Positions 1 to 6,513 of a stretch of DNA of 8,503 nucleotides are shown in pieces. This DNA comes from JBNJEM01 sp051745935. GTDB taxonomy: Bacteria > Planctomycetota > Planctomycetia > Pirellulales > Pirellulaceae. How positions within the stretch are numbered: position 1 is the stretch's first letter; the number at the start of each line of letters is the position of its first letter. The position numbers and the translations under genes were made by a program. Under the pieces are notes generated by a model that was not told the origin of the DNA, did no database searches, and saw only the letters and a list, made by a program, of their open reading frames with translations. Where the stretch lies: NCBI GenBank assembly GCA_051745935.1, contig JBNJEM010000333.1, forward strand, positions 1-8,503, read 5' to 3'.

Positions 1-135
1 GGTCGCGTTGCTGGCCAGCGACCGGATTCCGGTTCCGAGGGGCTTTTCGAGCCCCGCGGACCATCCGGACGCGGGTCGCATTCATCATAGACCGGAGCGA
101 GCCGCGGGGCCAGACCTTGGCCCCAAGAGGCCAAC

Positions 136-176
136 GCCCGATGACAGGTGTATGTCATCCCGCCCCACCATCGGGC
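136..176. promoter_or_regulatory. Two mutually exclusive stem-loops
   Basis: GATGACA at 140-146 can pair with TGTCATC at 153-159 across a 6-nt loop. The overlapping GCCCGATG at 136-143 can instead pair with CATCGGGC at 169-176. The two stems share bases 140-143, so only one can form at a time. They would lie in the leader of a leftward gene starting at 88, if that gene exists. A regulatory role is inference only; the pairing is seen directly. Confidence 0.25.
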
Positions 177-322
177 GGGCACTCGCGGCGATTGTGCCCC
201 TCAAAGGAATGTACTTTCGCCAGCATTGAGTCTCCACGAACCAAGTGTCCACCGTGGAACGGAGGTGGGGCGAGAACGAGATACGTCCACGCTGCGGCGG
301 GCCGAGTGCGCTGCGAAAGTTT

Positions 323-471
323 GAGTGTCTTCGTTTGAGGATTCGTTTGAGGAGGACTTCCACCCCTCCGTGAAGCTACTTTTTGCCACCCATGCCAGCG
401 CCTTCGCTCGCTCAAAACGACGGGTGTCTTTATTTAGAAGCGTTCCAAACCTTGGGTGTCTTTCTTTGAGC
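323..471. repeat. Degenerate GGGTGTCTTTnTTTGAG repeats plus a 12-bp tandem duplication
   Basis: Three related 18-mers lie at 323-340, 422-439 and 454-471, with rough consensus GGGTGTCTTTnTTTGAGn. The exact core GGGTGTCTTT occurs at 422-431 and 454-463. Overlapping the first copy is a perfect tandem pair of TTCGTTTGAGGA at 330-341 and 342-353, and further TTTGAG words follow at 470-480. The arrangement suggests local slippage duplication or a decayed short-repeat array. No function is evident. Confidence 0.5.
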
Positions 472-506
472 TTTGAGTTTCTTTCAGGCCCGGCAAGGTC
501 GTTTCT

Positions 507-689
507 GTCGATGGCTGGCGAGGTTGCCTCAGCGACATCGACACGTGCCAATCCTTCAACCCGGGCGACGATCCGTACGAGACCACGAACCTTTTCCACG
601 CCGGCCAACACGACCATGTCATCGCCGGGCTCACGCAGCGAATCCACGCATGGCAGGCATCGGTGGACGAGGCCGTGGAAGTGGGCTAG
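507..689 (+). pseudogene. Relic of a sulfatase C-terminus
   Basis: The frame ending at TAG 687-689 translates to a segment containing DPYETTNLFHAGQHDHVIAGL followed by TQRIHAWQ. This matches the usual tail of bacterial arylsulfatases, in which a 'DP.E..NL' turn is followed by a helix of the type 'H..V...L..R...WQ'. The frame runs back only to a TGA at 474-476. The segment before about 540 no longer resembles a sulfatase, and neither the catalytic C/S-x-P-x-R formylglycine motif nor the metal-binding domain lies upstream in the window. It is therefore read as a truncated, dead gene end. The 60-bp repeat at 699-758 begins 10 bp after the stop. Family assignment is by motif recognition and is moderate; chance similarity cannot be excluded. 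Confidence 0.5.
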
Positions 690-698
690 GAACCCCTA

Positions 699-758
699 AC
701 AAAACCATGCACATATCCCATAATCCAAGGGGTTTTGCAAGCGAGAGCTCGGTTTTGT
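699..758 (-). repeat. 60-bp palindrome-ended repeat, copy A (inverted)
   Basis: The copy is bounded by perfect 8-bp inverted ends, ACAAAACC at 699-706 and GGTTTTGT at 751-758. Its reverse complement matches copy B (2443-2502) at 54 of 60 positions. It begins 10 bp after the sulfatase-relic stop. On the other strand it lies just beyond the stop codon (767-769) of the toroid-protein gene, so it sits between two converging 3' ends. Homology to copies B and D continues a few bases further (AGCCCGTG before the consensus left end), giving an imperfect terminal repeat of about 16 bp. An internal GGTTTTG at 731-737 could compete for pairing with the left end. Confidence 0.85.
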
Positions 759-766
759 CACGGGCT

Positions 767-2521
767 TTAAGAACTCCCATAGAACACGTAATGGTCGTAC
801 GTCCGCTTATCCGCCCGTTTCTTTTGGTGTTCCTCGAGCGGGCCGTGATACTCGCAATGGAAGAAACGCCGATCGAAGACGGCGGCGGGAATTTCGTCGC
901 GTCGCCCACACAGGGCGGCCGCCAGATGTAGCAACGCCAGCGGAATGTCGTCGCCCGTGCGAGCGTACTCGCGTCCCGGCCGAGGAAATAGACCCGATGG
1001 GGCTTGCTGTTCCAGAAGGCTGTCGCCGATCATGCTCGCCAGCTTCAGGTAACGCGGATCCCCCGTCGCTTCCTCGAGTTCCAGCAGCGCGTAGATCATC
1101 CGCCAATTCGAGCAGTCGAACGGCTCCACCGGCTCGCCGAGCGCGTCGGCCGGCCACAATCCGAGTTGAACGCCGAGCTCGTCCACCATCCGCTTGTGGG
1201 TTTCATCGCCCGTCAGACGATAGGCCAGGGCGTAGCCCCAGAAGAGTTCGCCGTTCGGCTTGCGAGGGGAAAACGACTCGGGCACGTAGTAGCCCGTTCT
1301 GGCTTGCTTCCACCGCAGCGCCGTCCCGTCGGTCATGCGGCCGATGAATTTTCCGGTTTCCGCGTCGTAGCACTGCCGAGCATAGGTCTTCAGATCGTCC
1401 GAACCCGTGTCGATCAGTTTCTGAACGAAATCGGCATCGCGGACATTCCCCGCCTGCCGCAACCTCTCCGCCGCCTGCATCTGAACGAGCGGCAGATCGT
1501 GGTAGCGCGAACTCTGGTGGTAAGACGCGACGATTTTCGCCTCGTTGATCGTCGGGTGAATGTGCCCGAGGGCCTCCCGCGCCCGGTCGTGCTCGCGATA
1601 ACTGAGCTGTCCCCCGCAGAGCCCGGTCCTCGGATCTTTTCCTTGCTGCCAGCGGTCGACGAGTCGCTCCGTCCAGGTCAACGCCTCGGACGAATTGTCC
1701 ACCACGGCCAAAACGATTCCCGCGTGGATCAGCGACGGCGTGACGTTGCAGAACGATAGATTCCCGCCCACCGACGGAAAGGGGACTTCGATTTCCGCAT
1801 CGAATGAGTGATCCCATTTGGGCTTCCCGGTCCGGCGGACGCTCGCGTGACGGTTGTAGTCGAGCCGCGACCAGTCGAGGATGTGTCCCGCCCAGACCGC
1901 TTGCATGAGCCGAACGGCCCGATCCGGCGCGACTCGGTACATGAGCCGGTAGTAGGGATGATGGCCTTTCATCTCGTGCGCATCCGTTCCCTGCCCCACG
2001 GGTTTATCGCGATCGAGGTCCCACGCGAGATGGCCGCCCCAATAGAGCAGCCCGCTCGGAGCCCGCAGGCGTCCGAGAGCGTCGCGTGTCGCGTCCTCGG
2101 CCGCCGTCCGGTACGTCCCGTCGGCGGTCAACTCCGTCAGTCCGTCGAGCAGACGCATCAAGGTCTGTTGGCTGGCGAAGTTGCACAGGACCCACGTCTC
2201 CCCGTCCTTTTTCCACCGCACGGGTTCGAGCGTCTCGACATGCAATCCGTCGACCAGCAGCGGCGTCTTCACGTCGCCATAAACGTCGCGACCGTGCTCT
2301 AGAACCGTGTCGGCAAAGGTTCGTACGCTTCGGAGATACTTCGAAGCATCACCGGCAGGCTCACCGGCAAAACACGGCTTGAGCCCAACAAACGGACAGA
2401 GCCAAACCGACAAGACGAATAAGAAGGATTTTACAGCTCGTAACAAAACCGAGCTCTCGCTTCCAAAACCCCTTGGATTGCGGGACATCTGCAGGGTTTT
2501 GTTATGGGGTCTTGATTTCAT
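767..2521 (-). CDS. Secreted alpha/alpha-toroid carbohydrate-active protein, pectate-lyase-like
   Basis: This is a 584-residue exported protein. ATG 2521 was chosen because AGGAGGT (2527-2533) lies 5 nt upstream of it. The frame is open to an ATG at 2743, but those 74 extra codons look non-coding. Residues 30-52 form the hydrophobic core and cleavage site of a signal peptide (PCFA, then GEPA). The preceding n-region is unusually long because residues 7-26 are encoded by repeat copy B. The mature part is helical with repeated features of alpha/alpha-barrel enzymes: TPLLVDGLHVETLEPVRW near 86-103, NFASQQTLMRLLDGL near 114-127, GLLYWGGHLAWD near 157-168, HEMKGHHPYYRLMY near 182-195, AGHILDWSRLDYNRH near 211-225 and SNWRMIYALLELEEATGDPRY near 471-491. 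From memory it resembles proteins called pectate lyase or six-hairpin glycosidase in Planctomycetes and Verrucomicrobia; the exact family and substrate are not settled. The sialidase gene lies 218 bp upstream on the same strand. Confidence 0.75.
   Translation of the reverse strand: MKSRPHNKTLQMSRNPRGFGSESSVLLRAVKSFLFVLSVWLCPFVGLKPCFAGEPAGDASKYLRSVRTFADTVLEHGRDVYGDVKTPLLVDGLHVETLEPVRWKKDGETWVLCNFASQQTLMRLLDGLTELTADGTYRTAAEDATRDALGRLRAPSGLLYWGGHLAWDLDRDKPVGQGTDAHEMKGHHPYYRLMYRVAPDRAVRLMQAVWAGHILDWSRLDYNRHASVRRTGKPKWDHSFDAEIEVPFPSVGGNLSFCNVTPSLIHAGIVLAVVDNSSEALTWTERLVDRWQQGKDPRTGLCGGQLSYREHDRAREALGHIHPTINEAKIVASYHQSSRYHDLPLVQMQAAERLRQAGNVRDADFVQKLIDTGSDDLKTYARQCYDAETGKFIGRMTDGTALRWKQARTGYYVPESFSPRKPNGELFWGYALAYRLTGDETHKRMVDELGVQLGLWPADALGEPVEPFDCSNWRMIYALLELEEATGDPRYLKLASMIGDSLLEQQAPSGLFPRPGREYARTGDDIPLALLHLAAALCGRRDEIPAAVFDRRFFHCEYHGPLEEHQKKRADKRTYDHYVFYGSS
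2443..2502 (+). repeat. 60-bp palindrome-ended repeat, copy B (inside the start of a gene)
   Basis: This copy has perfect 8-bp inverted ends, ACAAAACC at 2443-2450 and GGTTTTGT at 2495-2502, and is the reference used here for the family. Its internal CCAAAACC at 2463-2470 is an extra copy of the end motif, and it contains GAGCTC. It lies wholly within the 5' end of the toroid-protein gene and is read on the minus strand as about residues 7-26. Being exactly 60 bp, it keeps the reading frame. The flanks are TTACAGCTCGTA on the left and TATGGGG on the right, continuing the extended similarity seen around the other copies. Confidence 0.85.
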
Positions 2522-2526
2522 GGGAC

Positions 2527-2533
2527 ACCTCCT
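2527..2533 (-). promoter_or_regulatory. Shine-Dalgarno deciding the toroid-protein start
   Basis: The minus strand reads AGGAGGT here, with a 5-nt spacer before ATG at 2521. This near-perfect ribosome binding site, with the signal peptide that follows, favours 2521 over the upstream ATG at 2743, which overlaps the sialidase stop as ATGA. Confidence 0.75.
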
Positions 2534-2739
2534 GACCGCGATTTCTATTTTCGTTGAGAGACACCCCCGGATCCAACTCGCACGATAACCGCGAATTAGC
2601 CGGTTGTCGTCGGGACATCGAACTGGGCAGTCGCGCTTCCCGCCAAGAGTCGCGCCCGTGGCATGAACCAGTGCTTGGCGTGGCGCTGCTCCAGCGGACA
2701 CGCCGAATGGTCCTGTGTTTAGCAGCTCATGCGCGGGGC

Positions 2740-4005
2740 TCATTTCCCCTGCGTGTCGGACTCGAGTTCAGCGAGGTTGAATCGATAGAGCGTGATCTCG
2801 GCGTATCGATCCCCCTGACTGTTCGCTGTTTCCACGAGGAGACCGATCGTGCCATCCGCCAACCGTTGAACGACTGAATACGCGGCGAACCCCTGGTTGA
2901 ATTGAACGGGGTTCACGAATGTCTTTCCCTCGTCGTAGCTGGTCCAGACGGTAATGTTATTCCGATTCAGATCGCGTTTCCCCCGCGGCGCGGAAAACAG
3001 GATTCGATTGCGGTCGTGGCCGCCGGGTATCGCGGAGTAGCGGGCCAATGAACCGTCCACTGGGGTCAACGGGATCTTGCTCGGATGGACCGGCCCCCAC
3101 GTCACTCCGCCATCGGTGCTGAAATGGCGGCGGCGGAACTTGCCGCTGTTCTGCCGAGCGTCCAGGAGCACGCGACCGTCCGCCAGTTCAACCACTTCGC
3201 TCTCGTTGGCGTCGGGGCCGGGAGTCACCTCACCGACTTGCCAGGTCTTTCCGTGATCGTCGGAGTAGTAGACAAACGGCTCCACGGTCACCGGCCCGTC
3301 CGGCGTGCTGGAACCGGCTCGTTTAGCCGGGATAAGCAAACGGCCATTCCGCGAGTTCTCCTCCTGCCACCTCAGTTGGATACCATTGCCCGGACCAGGT
3401 TCGGCCTGCCGCCAATACAAGTCGTCGGCGGTTTCAGACGGTGTGTCAGGGTACACCACCTGCCTGCGATCCGACCAGGTATCCCCGTTGTCGGTACTGG
3501 AACGAACCCATACCACGTGATTGCCATCCTCCGGGGTCGTACTTTGCCCGTGCCCCGGGTTTCTCGGTCCAACATCCGGCCATTGCCCGTAGAACAGAAA
3601 GATGGTTTCGGAGATTGCGTCGAGCACCGGGGTTGGATCGCCAAAATCGACTAGATCATCGTTCGGCCGGAACCCGGAGTCGATGGTGACACGGGGCTCC
3701 CAGGTACGCCCGTTGTCAGTGCTTCGTCGCATAACCACGTCGATGGGCGCATTCTTGTCGCGGCGGGGGTCGCTTCCGTCTCCACGCCGCCCTTCGGCGA
3801 AGGCGAGTATGGAACCATCACTCGCTACCACCATCCCCGGAATGCGAAAGGTGTGATAACGGTCCGGCTCCGTAACATACTCTCCCTTGGGAGACACGAA
3901 CGGTTTGCTTACGGAAATCACTTCAGCGCCGGCTGGATACTGGAAACAAAACGCCCCTAGCATCGCGAACACGCCGACACCAACACTTTGGGTCCACCAC
4001 GACAT
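2740..4005 (-). CDS. Secreted sialidase (exo-alpha-sialidase, GH33-like, BNR repeats)
   Basis: This 421-residue exported six-bladed-propeller sialidase is predicted to release terminal sialic acids from glycans. ATG 4005 is preceded by GGAGGT (4011-4016, 5-nt spacer). It is followed by a signal peptide, with cleavage near AGA-EV at 27-28. The arginine motif FRIP lies at 52-55. Five Asp boxes are visible: STDNGRTW (95-102), STDNGDTW (170-177), SDDHGKTW (248-255), STDGGVTW (296-303) and SYDEGKTF (356-363, W to F). Likely active-site residues by family pattern are Arg54, an Asp within 76-83, Glu268 in NESEVVEL, further Arg near 284 and 348, and the nucleophile Tyr376 in AAYSVV. Length is normal for a single-domain bacterial sialidase, with no extra binding module. 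It is the upstream gene of the pair with the toroid protein; a shared transcript is plausible but not shown. Confidence 0.9.
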   Translation of the reverse strand: MSWWTQSVGVGVFAMLGAFCFQYPAGAEVISVSKPFVSPKGEYVTEPDRYHTFRIPGMVVASDGSILAFAEGRRGDGSDPRRDKNAPIDVVMRRSTDNGRTWEPRVTIDSGFRPNDDLVDFGDPTPVLDAISETIFLFYGQWPDVGPRNPGHGQSTTPEDGNHVVWVRSSTDNGDTWSDRRQVVYPDTPSETADDLYWRQAEPGPGNGIQLRWQEENSRNGRLLIPAKRAGSSTPDGPVTVEPFVYYSDDHGKTWQVGEVTPGPDANESEVVELADGRVLLDARQNSGKFRRRHFSTDGGVTWGPVHPSKIPLTPVDGSLARYSAIPGGHDRNRILFSAPRGKRDLNRNNITVWTSYDEGKTFVNPVQFNQGFAAYSVVQRLADGTIGLLVETANSQGDRYAEITLYRFNLAELESDTQGK

Positions 4006-4010
4006 CTTGC

Positions 4011-4016
4011 ACCTCC
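4011..4016 (-). promoter_or_regulatory. Shine-Dalgarno deciding the sialidase start
   Basis: The minus strand reads GGAGGT, 5 nt before ATG 4005. The same frame continues upstream to an ATG at 4092, but those 29 codons are rich in basic residues, run through the 17-bp tandem duplication, and would bury the signal peptide. The start at 4005 is preferred. Confidence 0.75.
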
Positions 4017-4060
4017 AGTGATCGTTAAAACAGGCGGCTGGACCGCCGAACCGAGAGTAC

Positions 4061-4094
4061 GTTTTTCGGCGACATTGTTTTTTCGGCGACATTG
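4061..4094. repeat. 17-bp tandem duplication in the divergent region
   Basis: GTTTTTCGGCGACATTG (4061-4077) is followed directly by TTTTTTCGGCGACATTG (4078-4094), differing at one base. It lies 56-89 bp upstream of the sialidase ATG, where it would be in the leader or promoter. It may be a simple slippage product or a doubled protein-binding site; the sequence alone does not decide. Confidence 0.7.
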
Positions 4095-4187
4095 AATAAC
4101 ATCACAGACGTATCATAGGTGGTTCGGGGCAACTAGTCCACGGTCTTGCTTCGGGTGGCTAAAGAGATACACCCTTTCGAACCGTGT

Positions 4188-4193
4188 TATACT
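4188..4193 (+). promoter_or_regulatory. Possible -10 element for the FG-GAP gene
   Basis: TATACT stands in an AT-richer patch (GTTATACTATT) about 130 bp upstream of ATG 4321 and just before the long hairpin. No good -35 hexamer lies at the usual 16-18 bp spacing, where AGATAC is found, so this is a weak call. If it is correct, the hairpin would be transcribed as part of the 5' leader. Confidence 0.25.
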
Positions 4194-4201
4194 ATTCCAA
4201 G

Positions 4202-4253
4202 GGCGCGAAACGCTTGCACTTTGAGTAAAAACTCAAACTGTAAGCTTCGCGTC
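4202..4253 (+). repeat. Long palindromic hairpin upstream of the FG-GAP gene
   Basis: The inner stem TTTGAGT (4220-4226) / ACTCAAA (4231-4237) closes an AAAA loop. After a C-C mismatch it continues as GCTTGCA (4212-4218) / TGTAAGC (4239-4245) with one G-T pair. After a 2-nt bulge it continues as GCGAA (4205-4209) / TTCGC (4246-4250) and the flanking bases, for about 22 pairs. The left arm recurs at 4267-4297 and the right arm, with two changes, at 7936-7958. This points to a dispersed palindromic element rather than an ordinary terminator. There is no T-tract and no gene ends just upstream on this strand. Confidence 0.8.
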
Positions 4254-4266
4254 TGGGCCGTTGGAA

Positions 4267-4297
4267 GGGCGAGAAACGCTTGCACTTTGAGTAAAAA
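4267..4297 (+). repeat. Second copy of the hairpin left arm
   Basis: These 31 bases repeat 4201-4231 with one mismatch (C to A at the sixth base), offset by 66 bp. The right arm is missing: the copy ends in GTAAAAA, merging with the A of an ATG at 4297. It looks like a partial duplication or truncated second element. It places the family within 25 bp of the FG-GAP start at 4321. Confidence 0.8.
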
Positions 4298-4308
4298 TGT
4301 TCGGGGAC

Positions 4309-4314
4309 AAGGAG
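4309..4314 (+). promoter_or_regulatory. Shine-Dalgarno for the FG-GAP gene
   Basis: AAGGAG stands 6 nt before ATG 4321. It supports that start over in-frame ATGs at 4297, which lies upstream of this site, and 4315, which follows it directly. The signal peptide begins within a few residues of 4321. Confidence 0.65.
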
Positions 4315-4320
4315 ATGACC

Positions 4321-6513
4321 ATGCCAAAATCGTTGCCGTTATGTTTTTTGTTTGCCGTGATAGGGATGGCAACGGTCTGTTGCGTGCCGACGAGTGGCGG
4401 TGAAGTCCGTTTCCAGGCACTCAAATGCCCGCGGGCGAGCGAAGCCTCGACCTGGAAGATTCTGGAACGAGATGGCGCGAATCGCAAAGTAGCTCCCTAC
4501 CTCTCTTCTTTGGGACAAGGCGAGGGAGGCATGGGGGTCATCTCCTCGCCACCGTTCGCCATTACGACCGATTCAATCGAGTTTACGATTTGTGGTCATG
4601 ATGGCCGGGATGGCGACGCGGGCAAGAACCATATCGTTCTGGTTGATACGCGGAAGGGGGAATCGCTTCGCAAGACGGCGGCCCCGGGGAATGATGCCGT
4701 GCAGGAACGGTCCTGGGACGTCCGCGAGTTGAAGGGAAAGGAAGTCCGGGTGGAAGTGCGAGATGGCCACCGCGGCGGGGCGTTTGCGTGGCTCGGCGTC
4801 GGACGCATTGATGCCGGAGCGGCCATGAACGTTGACTTCGGCGAGGGGATGCCCTCGGACTGGAAACGCAGCCAGCGCTCGCCCACGGTTCGTTACAAGT
4901 TGATTTCGGACGGATTGCCCTTTCGATACAGTGCGAGCAGTTACAACGTGATACCCAACAGCGGAGAGGTCACGATCCCGTGCGACTTCACGGCCAGAAG
5001 ATTGTTCATGCTTGGGTGCACCGTGGGCTTGGGCCGGCCTCTGGAAGTGCGCGGCGGCGTTGAACTGCACTATCAATCCGGAAAGGTTGATCTGATTCCA
5101 TTGATGGTCGGTTTTACGCTCGAGGGTCGAGCGAAGCGGTTGAGCAATGCTCCGTCGATCCATTTGCATCCCTCTAGGGATCCGTTCCAGTACTATCTGC
5201 CGGTGTCCGTCCGCGATGAGCCCCTGCAAACCATTCGCTTGGTAACCGATCCCGAACGCGGGCCCATTCCTCGCATTACGGCCATCACGGTCGAGACGGA
5301 GGCGGAAAGCGAGCGGTTGGTGAAACTACCGGACGTCGAACTGTCGGCCGATGAGCGGAGCTGGATCGAAACGCATGCGGTTTCGACCGATACCGTGGCT
5401 CGTCGCGATATCAGAAAGAAGATTCGCGCGGCATATCGGTTGCCGGAACCACCACCCACTCATGTCCGTTTCCAGAAGCTCGTGATTGACACGAAGTTTC
5501 GTAGCGAAGGCGTTGCGGTCGCCGATTTCAACGATGATGGTGAGCTGGATATCGCTGCGGGACACCATGTTTACTTCGGGCCTGAATGGACCATGCAGCC
5601 CTTGCTTGGGGAACCGAAGGCGTTTCCGGTCAAAGGATACAGCGACTCGTTCCTCTGCTTTGACGCCGATGTCGACGGGAATGGTTTTCTTGACTTAATC
5701 GTTGTCGGGTTTCCGGGCCAGAACACGCATTGGCTTCGGAATCCCGGGAAGTCGGGGGAACCCTGGCGGAGGCATCTGGCTGTTTCGAAGACAGGCAATG
5801 AAAGTCCCCATTTCGCCGACATAACCGGCGATGGACATCACGAATTGCTGTTCATGAGCGGCAATCGTTGTGCTTTCGCCCACCCCGCGAAGCGTCCCGA
5901 CGAACCCTGGCCTATTCAATGGATTGCCGCCGATCAGGATCCCGGGACGACGCATGGGCTAGGCGCGGGGGACGTGAACGGTGATGGGCTTACCGATGTT
6001 CTGAGTCCGAATGGATGGTGGCAGGCTCCTGCGGAAGCCACCCCGGAACCATGGCGATTTCACTCCGCGTCCTTTTTTGGCGGCGCGCAACTCCTTGTCG
6101 CGGACTACGACGGCGATGGCGATAGCGATGTTCTGGGAAGCAGCCCTCATGGCTACGGCATTGCGTGGACCGAACAGACGGCCGGTGGCTGGGAACAGCA
6201 CATGATTGACGACACGATTTCGCAAACGCATGCCATCCATTTGGCTGACATCAATCAAGATGGACTGGTCGACTTCGTGACCGGAAAACGGTTTTGGGCT
6301 CACAATGGTCACGATCCCGGTTCCTATGAGCCGGCCGTCCTTTGCTGGTATGAACATAAGCGAGCGGATGGAAAGCCAACTTGGGTCAGGCATGAGATCG
6401 ATGCGGACAGCGGCGTTGGCCTTCATTTTGCAATCGTGGATATCAACCAGAACGGCTTGCTCGATATCGTAACATCCAATAAGAAGGGGGTCTTTTTGTT
6501 CCAGCGGTTGTAG
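4321..6513 (+). CDS. Secreted FG-GAP/VCBS beta-propeller protein with N-terminal beta-sandwich domains
   Basis: This 730-residue exported protein starts with a signal peptide (hydrophobic LPLCFLFAVIGMATVCCV, residues 5-22; cleavage near 27). Residues about 28-165 look like a jelly-roll module: the stretch with KNHIVLVDTRKGE, a later ERSWDVRELKGKEVRVEV and GGAFAWLGVG is a pattern common in planctomycete secreted proteins. Residues about 185-340 are also beta-rich. The C-terminal part carries seven calcium-loop motifs of the D-x-[DN]-x-[DN]-G-x-x-[DE] type at 402-410, 450-458, 500-508, 551-559, 595-603, 643-651 and 707-715. That number fits a complete seven-bladed propeller. No catalytic motif is evident; binding of glycan or protein outside the cytoplasm is the likely role. 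It is transcribed away from the sialidase, across a 315 bp divergent gap. The exact boundaries of the first two domains are uncertain. Confidence 0.85.
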   Translation: MPKSLPLCFLFAVIGMATVCCVPTSGGEVRFQALKCPRASEASTWKILERDGANRKVAPYLSSLGQGEGGMGVISSPPFAITTDSIEFTICGHDGRDGDAGKNHIVLVDTRKGESLRKTAAPGNDAVQERSWDVRELKGKEVRVEVRDGHRGGAFAWLGVGRIDAGAAMNVDFGEGMPSDWKRSQRSPTVRYKLISDGLPFRYSASSYNVIPNSGEVTIPCDFTARRLFMLGCTVGLGRPLEVRGGVELHYQSGKVDLIPLMVGFTLEGRAKRLSNAPSIHLHPSRDPFQYYLPVSVRDEPLQTIRLVTDPERGPIPRITAITVETEAESERLVKLPDVELSADERSWIETHAVSTDTVARRDIRKKIRAAYRLPEPPPTHVRFQKLVIDTKFRSEGVAVADFNDDGELDIAAGHHVYFGPEWTMQPLLGEPKAFPVKGYSDSFLCFDADVDGNGFLDLIVVGFPGQNTHWLRNPGKSGEPWRRHLAVSKTGNESPHFADITGDGHHELLFMSGNRCAFAHPAKRPDEPWPIQWIAADQDPGTTHGLGAGDVNGDGLTDVLSPNGWWQAPAEATPEPWRFHSASFFGGAQLLVADYDGDGDSDVLGSSPHGYGIAWTEQTAGGWEQHMIDDTISQTHAIHLADINQDGLVDFVTGKRFWAHNGHDPGSYEPAVLCWYEHKRADGKPTWVRHEIDADSGVGLHFAIVDINQNGLLDIVTSNKKGVFLFQRL

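Larger units (their letters stand above)
1..506. other. Left intergenic region without a convincing gene
   Basis: No open frame here gives a recognisable protein on either strand. A minus-strand frame is open from an ATG at 88 leftward to the window edge (first residues MMNATRVRMV), so a leftward gene could begin here, but no Shine-Dalgarno precedes it and 29 codons are too few to judge. A compact hairpin, GGGGCT / AGCCCC with a 5-nt loop, lies at 39-55, and a TCCACG / CGTGGA stem at 233-258. The stretch 320-480 is rich in degenerate TTTGAG and GGGTGTCTTT repeats, listed separately. The region reads as non-coding or decayed sequence. Confidence 0.5.

Noticed and set aside
201..647. Minus-strand open frame of 148 codons in the left region.
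   Set aside because: It runs through the short repeats and opposite the sulfatase relic, with a low-complexity composition and no recognisable motif or ribosome site.
1004..1759. Long plus-strand open frame opposite the toroid-protein gene (251 codons).
   Set aside because: It is antisense to a well-supported gene in high-GC sequence and shows no recognisable domain.
2522..2743. N-terminal extension of the toroid protein to ATG 2743, overlapping the sialidase stop (ATGA).
   Set aside because: The 74 extra residues have no signal-peptide or domain character, and a near-perfect Shine-Dalgarno plus signal peptide mark ATG 2521.
3951..3960. ACAAAACGCC-like word resembling part of the 60-bp repeat.
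   Set aside because: It lies in the sialidase signal-peptide coding sequence and similarity does not extend beyond about 10 bases.
4006..4092. Sialidase start at ATG 4092.
   Set aside because: It would place 29 basic, repeat-derived residues before a good signal peptide, and GGAGGT stands correctly before ATG 4005.
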